From positions 62,001 to 126,000 of the forward strand of contig NZ_QZWF01000005.1 of NCBI RefSeq assembly GCF_004187715.1: a stretch of 64,000 bases of DNA, read 5' to 3'. Positions 15,420 to 22,991 of this stretch are shown here, piece by piece. The DNA is from Streptomyces sp. F001 (GTDB taxonomy: Bacteria; Actinomycetota; Actinomycetes; Streptomycetales; Streptomycetaceae). The stretch's first letter is position 1. Each line of letters begins with the position of its first letter. The position numbers and the translations under genes were made by a program. The notes below the pieces were generated by a model, which worked only from the letters and a program-made list of their open reading frames with translations, did no database searches and was not told the DNA's origin.

Positions 15420-15950
15420 CTACCGACGGTGATGGCCGCCACCGTCGTGGTGACGGTCGCGGTGGTCGCCGCCGTGGTGGTGACGGTCGCGGTCGTTGCC
15501 CCACGCGCGGTCGTCCACGAAGCGGCCGCGGTCATCGCGCAGGGTCGCGGTGTCGGAGCGGTTGTCCCAGACCTCGCGGCGGCGGTCCTGGTAGAGGTCC
15601 GCCTCGGTGTCGCGGCCGACGCCGGTGTGGATACGCACCGTCGAGCGGCCCTCGAGGCGGTAACCGTCGAAGACGTAGGTGTTACCGTCCTCGTCCTGAA
15701 GGGTCCAGCCGTCCAGGTCGACCTCGCGACGGCTGTTGTTGGTGATCTCCACCCACTCCCTGTTCAGTGAGCGGTTGGACCAGTCGTCACGGCCCGGGGA
15801 GTCGTACTGCACGGCCGAGATCTCCACCTTCGCACGGTCCCAGCGAGGGTGGTCGGCGGCCGACGCCGGCAGCGCTCCGGCGCCGAGGACCGTGGCGGCC
15901 GCGAGGACGGCGGCGGACAGATGACGGGCGGTCACAAGGGAAGAAGACAC
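15420..15950 (-). CDS. Secreted lamin-tail-domain protein with His/Asp-rich tail
   Basis: 176 residues from GTG 15950, which sits five bases after GGAGG; an upstream TTG precedes that SD and is unlikely. The signal peptide is SLVTARHLSAAVLAAATVLG with cleavage near ASA-AD. Residues about 45-125 form a lamin-tail domain (VEISAVQYDSPGRDD, NREWVEITNNSRREVDLDGW, LQDEDGNTYVFDGYRLEG, VRIHTGVGRD). The C-terminus is a low-complexity HHHGGDHRDRHHDGG tail, able in principle to bind metal. LTD proteins are extracellular in bacteria and are often fused to nucleases, but no nuclease is fused here. Confidence 0.85.
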   Translation of the reverse strand: MSSSLVTARHLSAAVLAAATVLGAGALPASAADHPRWDRAKVEISAVQYDSPGRDDWSNRSLNREWVEITNNSRREVDLDGWTLQDEDGNTYVFDGYRLEGRSTVRIHTGVGRDTEADLYQDRRREVWDNRSDTATLRDDRGRFVDDRAWGNDRDRHHHGGDHRDRHHDGGGHHRR

Positions 15951-16341
15951 GAAGGCCTCCTGCAAGTGCGGGCACCGGTCCGCTGTTCAGCCCACCAGTG
16001 GGACTGGAAGCGGAAGTGATGGTGCGGTGTACGGATGGCGGCCGGCCGGCCGCGCACCCACACCTTGGCCGCAGCTGCAGGACACGAGCGAGATACGCGC
16101 ACCGTGTTACGAATTACTCACATTACCGTTACTCTCACCTGCAATGTCCATTTATGCAGCAAATGATCCGAGTTGATGGCCCGCCGACCTGCAACCCGTT
16201 GCAGGCACTGGCCAACCCCGCCACCACCGTCCCGGCACGCGGACCGGCAACCGTCCGCCCCAGCACCCGAAAGTGCGTAACGGCGTCGCAGCATCGCGGG
16301 ATGGTCCCTCACGAACTCCAGGCTGGGTCCGCGCCCCTGGT
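15951..16341. other. Intergenic region, promoter of the LTD gene
   Basis: Nearly 400 bp without a convincing gene. The AT-rich stretch around 16105-16165 (TTACGAATTACTCACATTACC and flank) is the likely promoter zone for the lamin-tail gene. I see no clear repeat or RNA. Confidence 0.4.
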
Positions 16342-17043
16342 TCAGGCGGGAGGCCACCAGCGGGGCGCCGCCCAGGCCAGGGCGTAGCCGAAGCCGTTGA
16401 TCGACCAGTGCAGGGCCGCGGGTGCGAGCAGGCTGCCGGAGCGGCGGCGCAGCTCGCACAGGATCGCGCCGGCGGCGACCATGGCGACGACGGCCGCCGC
16501 CACGGTCGGTGCCACGCTTGCCGAGCCGGTTCCGAAGGCTGTTCCCACGGCGGAGTTGGAGCGGTTGAGGCCGCGGGAGGGCAGTAGGTGCCACAGGCCG
16601 AAGAGCAGGGACGAGGCTGCGGTGGCCCATGCCGTGCCGCGTCGGCGCCGGATCATGGCCCACAGCACACCGCGGAAGGCGGTCTCCTCCAGCAGTACGG
16701 TGCCGATCGGTACGCGTACCAGTACTCGCGACAGCAGTTGCCCGACGGACAGGTCGGCGGCCCTGGAGTCCCGGAACGCCTCCCGGCCGGCCGGAACGGC
16801 GAGGAGGAGCAGGAGGACGACGAGGACGGCAGCGGCCAGGACGGGCGCCCACCGCAGTCCCCGGCGCAGCCCCGCCGCGTCGATCCCGAGATCGGCCAGG
16901 GTGAGACCGTCCCAGCGGGCGATCAGCAGGAGGACGGCCGTCGCGGCCACACAGGTGAGGACGTACGCAACGGGGCCGCGGGCGAGCCAGTTGTTGATCA
17001 GGTTCGCGGCGGCCAGGACGAGCACGACACAGACGATCCGCAT
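16342..17043 (-). CDS. CPBP-family intramembrane glutamic endopeptidase
   Basis: 233 residues with six to seven predicted TM segments. The CPBP (Abi, type II CAAX prenyl endopeptidase-like) motifs are all present: EETAFRG (catalytic Glu pair and Arg), then SSLLFGLWHLLP (His) and the last-helix HWSINGFGYAL (His/Asn). Bacterial members process small peptides or confer self-immunity to bacteriocins. No bacteriocin gene is visible nearby. It lies 55 bp downstream of the quinone-reductase gene's stop, but whether they share a transcript is unclear. Confidence 0.85.
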   Translation of the reverse strand: MRIVCVVLVLAAANLINNWLARGPVAYVLTCVAATAVLLLIARWDGLTLADLGIDAAGLRRGLRWAPVLAAAVLVVLLLLLAVPAGREAFRDSRAADLSVGQLLSRVLVRVPIGTVLLEETAFRGVLWAMIRRRRGTAWATAASSLLFGLWHLLPSRGLNRSNSAVGTAFGTGSASVAPTVAAAVVAMVAAGAILCELRRRSGSLLAPAALHWSINGFGYALAWAAPRWWPPA

Positions 17044-17098
17044 CCTGATTCCAGGATCCCGCAGGTGGTGGCGGGATGCCCGGACGCCGTCGGATCAC

Positions 17099-18064
17099 TC
17101 AGGTCAGGAGGAGGGATTTTCCGAGAGTGGCGCGCTGGGCGAGGGACGTGTGGGCGTCGCTCGCCCGTTCCAGCGGATAGGTCGCGCCGATGACGGGGTG
17201 GATGCGGTCCTGCGCGGTCAGCGTGAGCGCCTGTGTGAGCGCGTCCCGCATGGTGGTCCGGTCGGGCGGGCCGGACTCCAGTGCGTTGGTCACCTGCACC
17301 TGCCGTTGTTCGGCTGCCTTGGGATCGATGTCGGCGAACGCGCCGCTGGACGTGCCGTAGGTGATGAATCGGCCGCCCGGGGCCACCGCTTCGAAAGCCG
17401 CCTTGCCGAGTTCTCCTCCCGCGCCGTCGAAGGCCAGGTCGACACCGGAGCCGCCGACCGCCTCGCGGACCTGGTGCTGCCATCCCTGCTGCGAGTAGTC
17501 GATCGCGACCTCTGCGCCCAGCTCCCGGGCCAGCGCGAGCTTGCGCTCGCCCCGGGCCGCCGCGACGACCCGGGCGCCGGCGGTGCGCGCCAGTTGCACC
17601 AGCAGCGAGCCCGCCCCACCGGTGGCCGCGGCGACCAGGACCCACTCATCCTGTGCGATCTTCGCCTTGTGGGTGAGCATCACGGCGGTGGTCCCGTCGT
17701 GGAGTACGGCCGCCGCATCGAGGGAGCTCACTCCATCGGGAACCTCCACGATCTCCTCCACGGCGGCGGCCATCTGCTCCGCATAGCCGCCGGAGCCCCA
17801 GGCGACGACGTGGCGCCCGATCCAACCGGGATCCACCCCCCCCCACGGACAGCACCCGCCCGCGCCGCCGCCACCGGGTACGTAGGGAGGCTTGACCGGG
17901 AAGTACTCCCCTCCCCAGCCGGCGCGCAGCAGCGTGTCGAGGTAGATGACGTCGGCGGCAGCCAGCCCCACCACGACCTGTCCCGGACCGGCCACCGGAT
18001 CGGGAATCTCCTCGGGTACCAGCACCTCGGGGCCGCCGAACTCTCGCACCTGAATCGCACGCAT
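17099..18064 (-). CDS. Quinone-oxidoreductase-like MDR protein with local frame disturbance
   Basis: 321 residues from the ATG at 18064 (MRAIQVREFGGPEVL), with SD AGGGA upstream. Features are the GQVVVGLAAADVIYLDTLLR substrate region, VAAATGGAGSLLVQLARTAG nucleotide fold, DLAFDGAGGELGKAAFEAV and the GRFITYGTSSG strand. It belongs to the zinc-free NADPH:quinone reductase group. Between about residues 69 and 82 the protein reads GAGGCCPWGGVDPG, where homologues have GRVxSVG. The expected residues GRVLSVG appear in a neighbouring frame, bracketed by a G-rich stretch and a run of nine C at 17836-17844. A compensating pair of indels, real or artefactual, explains this. Confidence 0.8.
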   Translation of the reverse strand: MRAIQVREFGGPEVLVPEEIPDPVAGPGQVVVGLAAADVIYLDTLLRAGWGGEYFPVKPPYVPGGGGAGGCCPWGGVDPGWIGRHVVAWGSGGYAEQMAAAVEEIVEVPDGVSSLDAAAVLHDGTTAVMLTHKAKIAQDEWVLVAAATGGAGSLLVQLARTAGARVVAAARGERKLALARELGAEVAIDYSQQGWQHQVREAVGGSGVDLAFDGAGGELGKAAFEAVAPGGRFITYGTSSGAFADIDPKAAEQRQVQVTNALESGPPDRTTMRDALTQALTLTAQDRIHPVIGATYPLERASDAHTSLAQRATLGKSLLLT

Positions 18065-18190
18065 CACGAACACATCCCTGCCTGTTCCGGTGGACATCGC
18101 AAGGGCAACCTAGAACCTCAAGCAAAGTTGAGGTCAAATATCATTCCTCGGTGGGAGATCGTCTGCCTGGCGGTTCGAGAGGACAGGCCC

Positions 18191-18805
18191 ATGGGATGGT
18201 CGTCCCGGGGGCAGGCCTCTGGGATGGGTCTCAATTTCAACGATCACTACCACCCGCTGCTGCTGAAGCAGGTGCCGGACGGCGCGCGGACGGCGTTGGA
18301 CGTCGGATGCGGGACGGGGCGGTTCGCGCGGCTGCTCGCGGGGCGGGGCCTGGAGGTCGAAGGGGTCGACGCGCATGCGGAGGTCATTGAGGCGGCAGGA
18401 GCGGCTGGAGGTGGCCCTCGGTACCGTCAGGCCGATGTGCGCGAAGGGCAACTGCCCGACGGTCGGTACGACTTCATCTCGTGCATCGCCAGTCTCCACC
18501 ACATGCCGTTCGACACGGTGCTGACGTTGCGGAAGGCTCTCGCTCCGGGCGGTGTTCTGGCGGTGCTGGGGCTCTATCCGGTCAGAACGGCGGCCGACTT
18601 CGCGTGGGCCCTGCCGGCGTTGTGCCTGCTCAGGGCGGACCGTGTACTGAGCAGGCACGACCACGCCCCGTCCGTGCGGATCCCGATGGTCTGGCCGCCT
18701 CCACTGTCGTACGGCGAAACCCGCGCCGAATCCGCCCGTCTGCTGCCCGGCTCGACCCTGCGGCGCCTGCTGTTCTGGCGGTACCTGCTGGTGTACCAGG
18801 CCTGA
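18191..18805 (+). CDS. Class I SAM-dependent methyltransferase
   Basis: 204 residues from ATG 18191, with SD GAGAGGAC about seven bases upstream; an in-frame ATG at 18224 is an alternative. SAM motif I is LDVGCGTGRFARLLAGRG, followed by the acidic strand end VEGVDAH, motif RYDFISCIASLHHMP, and LRKALAPGGVLAVLGLY. This is the Methyltransf_11/25 layout. The C-terminal part (RRLLFWRYLLVYQA) matches small streptomycete methyltransferases of unknown substrate. It is divergent from the quinone reductase gene, with 126 bp between them. Confidence 0.85.
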   Translation: MGWSSRGQASGMGLNFNDHYHPLLLKQVPDGARTALDVGCGTGRFARLLAGRGLEVEGVDAHAEVIEAAGAAGGGPRYRQADVREGQLPDGRYDFISCIASLHHMPFDTVLTLRKALAPGGVLAVLGLYPVRTAADFAWALPALCLLRADRVLSRHDHAPSVRIPMVWPPPLSYGETRAESARLLPGSTLRRLLFWRYLLVYQA

Positions 18806-18860
18806 GGGTCGTCAGGGCATTGCGGCCGGTTCAGGTCTGGAGGAGGTTCGTCCCGGCCAT

Positions 18861-18959
18861 GTGGCGGAATCGGCGACGGAGGCCGAGATGCGATCTCGTC
18901 AGCTCACGCGGACGATTGATCCAGAGAAGCTGGTGCTCCATCCGCACGACCACCCCTGA
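18861..18959 (+). CDS. Possible 32-residue leader ORF coupled to the SDR gene
   Basis: GTG 18861 to TGA 18959, encoding VAESATEAEMRSRQLTRTID and PEKLVLHPHDHP. GGAGGAGG lies 11-18 bases upstream. Its stop overlaps the next ATG as TGATG, the form used for translational reinitiation. There is no homology I can name. It may be a real upstream ORF or the 3' scar of a lost gene. Confidence 0.3.
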   Translation: MAESATEAEMRSRQLTRTIDPEKLVLHPHDHP

Positions 18960-19744
18960 TGCCCATGTTGCTCGCAGACAAGAACGCCGTGATCTACGGA
19001 GCTGGTGGGGCGATCGGCGGCGCGGTCGCTCGCGCCTTTGTCCGAGAGGGAGCCAAGGTCTTCCTCGCCGGTCGTACCGAGGCCAAGCTCCAGGCCGTGG
19101 CCGGGGAGATCGCCGGCTCGGGAGGAACGGCCGAGACCGCTCAGGTCGATGCGCTCGACGAGCAGGCCGTCAACGAGTGCGTCGCCGGCATCGTCAAGAA
19201 AGCCGGGAGAGTCGACGTTTCGTTCAACGCCATCGGTCTGGACGAAGTTCAGGGGACACCGCTCATCGAGATGTCCTACGACGACTTCGCCCGCCCGATC
19301 ACCATCGCGACCAGAACGCAGTTCCTGACCGCGAAGGCGGTCGCACCGCACATGATCGAGGCAGGGTCGGGTGTGATCATGATGATCACGGCGTCGCCGT
19401 CCCGGATTCCCTTCCCCCTCGTCGGCGGCTTCGGTGTCGCCTGCGCCGCGCTGGAGGGCTTCTCCCGCACTCTGGCGGCGGAGCTGGGCCCCAAGGGTGT
19501 CCGCGTCATCTGTCTGCGCTCGGCCGGATCGGTGGAGTCGATCGAGGACGTGCTGGACAAGCACGCCGGCACCATCGGGATGACGCGTGACGAGTTCATC
19601 GCCAGTCTCACGGACATGACACTGCTGAAGCGGTTGCCCTCGCTCGCCGACGTAGGCAACGTCGCGGCGCTCATGGCATCGGACTACGCCGGCGCCATGA
19701 CCGGAGCTGTGCCCAATGTGACCTGCGGTCAGGTGGTCGACTGA
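18959..19744 (+). CDS. SDR-fold protein lacking the Tyr-Lys catalytic pair
   Basis: 261 residues from ATG 18959. The nucleotide-binding start is VIYGAGGAIGGAVARAFVRE, followed by VFLAGRTEAKL and the NAIG motif in place of NNAG. At the catalytic position the usual Y-x-x-x-K is replaced by GFGVACAALEGFSRTLAAEL, so both Tyr and Lys are missing, and the Ser region reads MMITASPSR. The Rossmann fold and C-terminus (YAGAMTGAVPNVTCG) are intact, which suggests selection for binding or an atypical reaction rather than decay. It may be coupled to the small upstream ORF through TGATG. Confidence 0.82.
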   Translation: MPMLLADKNAVIYGAGGAIGGAVARAFVREGAKVFLAGRTEAKLQAVAGEIAGSGGTAETAQVDALDEQAVNECVAGIVKKAGRVDVSFNAIGLDEVQGTPLIEMSYDDFARPITIATRTQFLTAKAVAPHMIEAGSGVIMMITASPSRIPFPLVGGFGVACAALEGFSRTLAAELGPKGVRVICLRSAGSVESIEDVLDKHAGTIGMTRDEFIASLTDMTLLKRLPSLADVGNVAALMASDYAGAMTGAVPNVTCGQVVD

Positions 19745-19831
19745 CGGGCGCCGTCGCGGCTCGGCCGGCAAAGGGGCCATGTCGGTGGGGCCACCGCCGA
19801 TCAACTCGGCGGTGGCCCCGTGTTTGTGCCG

Positions 19832-20321
19832 TCAGTCGTCCTTCGCGCCCAGGTCCGCCCGGCCGAACAACAGGGCGTAGCCCGGAGGGAGTTGCTTCAG
19901 GATGCGGTTGGTCAGGGTGTCGCCGATCAGGGGTGGCAGGACGCTCAGGACCGAACTCACGTCCCAGCGGGCCGTGGCCGGGGTGGCGCCCTCGATGCGG
20001 GCTGCCACCGAGTCGACGAACTCGGCCGCCGTCAGGGGGCGGGTTGCCGTGATCTGGGAGGTGATGACGCCGGCCGCCTCTTCCGGGAGGGCTCGGGCCA
20101 GGGCCAGTCGTTCGTCGCCCGTGACGTGGCCGCCCAGGGCGGAGAGGACAATGCGGGTGATGCGTTCGGCTTCCGCGCTCGTCGTGTACTGGCCCGCGTC
20201 CCGTACCGCCTCGACCAGAGCCGTCCAGCCGTCGCTCGCCGGGTGGCGCCGCAGTGCCGGTGCGGGGGGGGGTGGTGACGGGTGCGGGCGTCGTCGGGGT
20301 CGGCACCATCGTCGTGGTCAT
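19832..20321 (-). pseudogene. DUF2267 protein gene with frameshift in a C9 tract
   Basis: The ATG at 20321 has SD GGAGGA, and translation begins MTTTMVPTPTTPAPVTTPP. With one C fewer in the run complementary to 20264-20272 it continues APALRRHPASDGW, EAERITRIVLSALGGHVTG, RLALARALPEEAAGVITSQ, TAAEFVDSVAARIEG, LSVLPPLIGDTLTNRILKQL and PPGYALLFGRADLGAKDD to the stop at 19832. That is a DUF2267 domain, common next to streptomycete stress and Hsp20 genes. As given, the frame is broken: either a pseudogene or a homopolymer miscount. It lies downstream of hsp20 on the same strand. Confidence 0.75.
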
Positions 20322-20360
20322 CGTGCGGCTCCTCCTCCGGGTCCGATGGGCACAGGGGAC

Positions 20361-20402
20361 GCGTCCCGCGGACGCATACGGCGTATGGGGTCCGCGGGAC
20401 GC
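20361..20402 (-). terminator. Hairpin between hsp20 and the DUF2267 gene
   Basis: Perfect 12-bp arms GCGTCCCGCGGA (20361-20372) and TCCGCGGGACGC (20391-20402), with a smaller inner stem GCATAC/GTATG(G) in the loop. It lies 20 bp after the hsp20 stop and 40 bp before the DUF2267 start, so it may terminate or attenuate read-through. Confidence 0.75.
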
Positions 20403-20421
20403 TCTGCGTCGGCTGCTGCGG

Positions 20422-20841
20422 TCAGTTGCTGATCTGCTTGCGGCTGTCACCGCCGGTGATCTGGATGCGGCGCGGCTTCGCCTGCTCCGCCACGGGGATG
20501 CGCAGGGTCAGGACGCCGGCTTCGTACGAGGCGTCGATGCGGTCCGTGTCGAGCGTTTCACCGAGGAAGAGCTGACGGGTGAAGCTGCCCGTGGGGCGCT
20601 CGGCGACGATCATTTCCGCGCCCTCGGGGGCGGGGGAACGGCGCTCGGCGCGGACGTTCAGGACGTTGCGTTCGACGTCCAGCTCGATCGTCTCGGGGTC
20701 GATGCCGGGCAGGTCGAAGTGGACGATGAAGTCGTCCCCGGCCCGGTAGGCGTCCATCGGCATCGCGGCCGGGCGGGTGGGGCCGAAGACCTGCTGCGCG
20801 AGGCGGTCGAATTCGCGGAACGGGTCTGTACGCATGAGCAT
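20422..20841 (-). CDS. Hsp20/alpha-crystallin small heat-shock protein
   Basis: 139 residues from ATG 20841; a GTG at 20844 also follows the AAGGAG SD. The alpha-crystallin domain spans about residues 30-130: AYRAGDDFIVHFDLPGIDPE, IELDVERNVLNVRAERR, GSFTRQLFLGETLDTDRIDA and the terminal signature YEAGVLTLRIPV. It is an ATP-independent holdase for unfolded proteins. The upstream region has a strong vegetative promoter overlapped by a HAIR-like inverted repeat, which suggests heat-shock repression. The DUF2267 gene follows. Confidence 0.92.
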   Translation of the reverse strand: MLMRTDPFREFDRLAQQVFGPTRPAAMPMDAYRAGDDFIVHFDLPGIDPETIELDVERNVLNVRAERRSPAPEGAEMIVAERPTGSFTRQLFLGETLDTDRIDASYEAGVLTLRIPVAEQAKPRRIQITGGDSRKQISN

Positions 20842-20893
20842 CACGGATCACTCCTTTCCTGAAGGGGCTGGGGTGCGATGCCCTACGGCTTCT

Positions 20894-20935
20894 TATATAG
20901 CTCCGTGGATAAAACTTGACAAGCTCCGACTCAGG
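20894..20935 (-). promoter_or_regulatory. hsp20 promoter with overlapping HAIR-like element
   Basis: Minus-strand -35 TTGTCA (20922-20917) and -10 TATATA (20899-20894) are 17 bp apart. CTTGACA-N7-ACTCAGG at 20915-20935 resembles the HspR-binding HAIR consensus CTTGAGT-N7-ACTCAAG (11 of 14 positions) and covers the -35. RheA is an alternative regulator, but I do not see its site. Confidence 0.6.
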
Positions 20936-21001
20936 TTCGGTGCTGCGGCGCAGGTGAGCGGTAGCCTCGGTGCAGCAGACCCTCGTACGCAGGAGGCACG
21001 G

Positions 21002-21304
21002 ATGGCCAGGGTTCCCAGCGCACTCGTCGCCGCGAGCGGGCTCGTCGGCGGGTACGGCGTCGCCCGCTGGACGAAGAAGCGGCAGCTCGGCGGGGCCGTA
21101 CTGGCCGTCGCGGGGGCCGCGGCCGCGCAGCAGTGGCGGGAGCAGGCCGGTGGGAAGGCCGCGGGGGCGCTGACCGCCGCGTACGTCACCGCCTTCGGCG
21201 CGTCCCATCCGCTGGCCAAGAAGGTGGGCGCCTGGCCCGCCGTGTTCGGGGTGGCCGGGGCGGTTGCCCTCGCGTCGTGGGCGGTCGCCGACCGGCGGGC
21301 GTGA
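21002..21304 (+). CDS. Small hydrophobic membrane protein
   Basis: 100 residues from ATG 21002, with SD AGGAGG. It has two or three hydrophobic helices (SALVAASGLVGGYGVA, LGGAVLAVAGAAAA, VFGVAGAVALASWAVA) separated by basic and polar loops. The Ala/Gly-rich composition is typical of small streptomycete membrane proteins of unknown function. It is divergent from hsp20 with about 160 bp between. TTGACA at 20916-20921 on the + strand could serve it as a -35. Confidence 0.7.
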   Translation: MARVPSALVAASGLVGGYGVARWTKKRQLGGAVLAVAGAAAAQQWREQAGGKAAGALTAAYVTAFGASHPLAKKVGAWPAVFGVAGAVALASWAVADRRA

Positions 21305-21431
21305 GCCCTGGACCCCTGCGGCCACCGCGCCGACCGGCGGGCGCCTCAGTTTTTGTTATTGCCCCCGTCCCCGCACGTCTCCTCACCGTCCCCGCGCAAG
21401 CACGCCACCGACGACGTTGAGGTACGACGAC

Positions 21432-22900
21432 GTGACACGACAGATCAGCCGACGGACCATGCTCAAGGCAACCGGTGCCGCAGCCGGAGCCGTCGGCATG
21501 AGTACGGTCCTCGCACCGGCCCCCGCGACCGCCGCCCCGCCGCCTTCGCCCACCCGGGCCTCCTGCACACCCGCGCCGACCTGGACCGTATGGCCGCGAA
21601 GGTCAAGGCGGGCGCCGCGCCCTACACCGCCGGGTTCGCCAAGCTGACCGCCAACCGGCATGCGCAGAGCGGCTGGACGGCCAACCCGCAGGCCACCGTG
21701 TACCGAGGAGCGGGCAGCCCGCAGAACTACGCGATCCTCTACAACGACATCCACGCCGCCTACCAGAACGCCCTGCGCGCACATGTCTCCGGCGACACCG
21801 CGCACGCCGACGCCGCGGTCGCCATCCTCAGCGCCTGGTCGGCGAAACTGACGTCGGTAGAAGGCTCCGCCGACCGGTTCCTCGCCGCCGGCATCTACGG
21901 CTACCAGTTCGCCAACGCCGCCGAACTCGTCCGCGACCACGACGGCTTCGAGCTGGAGCGGTTCCAGAAGATGATGCGGGAGGTGTTCCTTCCGCTCAGT
22001 GACGACTTCCTCGTCCATCACAACGGCGCGTACGTCACCAACTACTGGACCAACTGGGATCTCACCGCGATGGCCTGCGTCCTGGCCACCGGGATCTTCT
22101 GCGACGACCGGGGTGCGGTCGACCGGGCCGTCGAGTACTTCAAGAACGGCGCCGGCCTGGGCTCCATCAAGAACGCCATCCCTGTCGTGCACGACGACGG
22201 GCTCGCCGAGTGGGTCGAGGCCGGGCGCGACCAGGGGCATGCGCTGCTGGGTATCGGGCTGATGGGCACGTTCTGCGAGATGGCGTGGAATCAGGGGATC
22301 GACCTGTACGGGTACGACGACAGCCGGTTCCTCAAGGGGGCGCAGTATGTGGCCAAGTGGAGTCTCGGCGGGGATGTGCCGTACACCGCGAACACCCGTA
22401 AGAAGGGTGCGATCAACGGGTGGTCCGGGTCCGAGACGGCGAGTGAGGCTGCGGGCGTTGATCCGGCGATGATGCGTCCGGTCTGGGCGATGATCGCCAA
22501 CCACTACACCAAACGGCGGGGGTTGGATGCGTCGTACGTCACGCAGATTGCCGCCAAGGCTGCGCCTGAGGGGGGTGGCGGGGACTACGGCCCAACAGGG
22601 GGGTACGACCAGTTGGGGTTCGGGACGTTGGCGTTCACTCGGGATCGGGGGGAGGTTGGGGCGTCGTCCTCGCCTACGCCGACGCCGGGCGGTGCAGCGT
22701 CCGAGCGGCGTCCTCGGCTCCCTCCGGCAGCCTTCGCCGGCTGGCGGGTCCGCGTCCGCGTCGGCCGCTGCGGGCGGTGACCTTGCCGCTACCGGTTCTG
22801 GGGACGTTGTGGGTTGGGTTGCCGCCACTGGTGTCACCGCTCTGGCGGGTGGGCTGTTGCTGCTGCGCCGCCGGGGACGTGCGGGCCGGGGCTCGGTAGG
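21432..22900 (+). pseudogene. Alginate-lyase-family secreted enzyme split over two reading frames
   Basis: Three parts of one protein occur in order. (1) GTG 21432 starts a Tat signal peptide, VTRQISRRTMLKATGAAAGA, ending ATAAP. (2) After a one-base shift near 21535-21545 comes the catalytic domain in the other frame (HPGLLHTRADLDRMAAKVKA, YAILYNDIHAAYQNA, NGAYVTNYWTNWDLTAMAC, DGLAEWVEAGRDQGHALLG), matching alginate-lyase (PF05426-like) proteins. (3) After a second shift near 22690-22740, back in the first frame, comes a Ser/Ala linker and a sortase signal LAATG with a TM helix and RRR tail. It would be a wall-anchored polysaccharide lyase if intact. Confidence 0.75.
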
Positions 22901-22940
22901 CGCCCGGCGGGTGCGGCGGCGGGGTTCGCTCGCCCGCGCT

Positions 22941-22990
22941 GACGGGGTGCCTCCCCCAGAGGGGGGGAGGCACGACTGCCCGCAGCTGCG
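22941..22990. repeat. Intergenic palindromic repeat, short form
   Basis: GACGGGGTGCCTCCCCCAGA, then GGGGGGGAGGCACGACTGCC and CGCAGCTGCG. The inner arms GTGCCTCCCCC (22947-22957) and GGGGGAGGCAC (22963-22973) form an 11-bp hairpin. It sits between convergent gene ends and has the same outer sequences as 26011-26156. Confidence 0.75.
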
Positions 22991-22991
22991 T

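Noticed and set aside
15420..15530. GGTCGCGGTGGTCGCC-type repeats near the LTD gene 3' end considered as an independent repeat element
   Set aside because: They are the codons of the His/Asp/Gly-rich C-terminus of the LTD protein.
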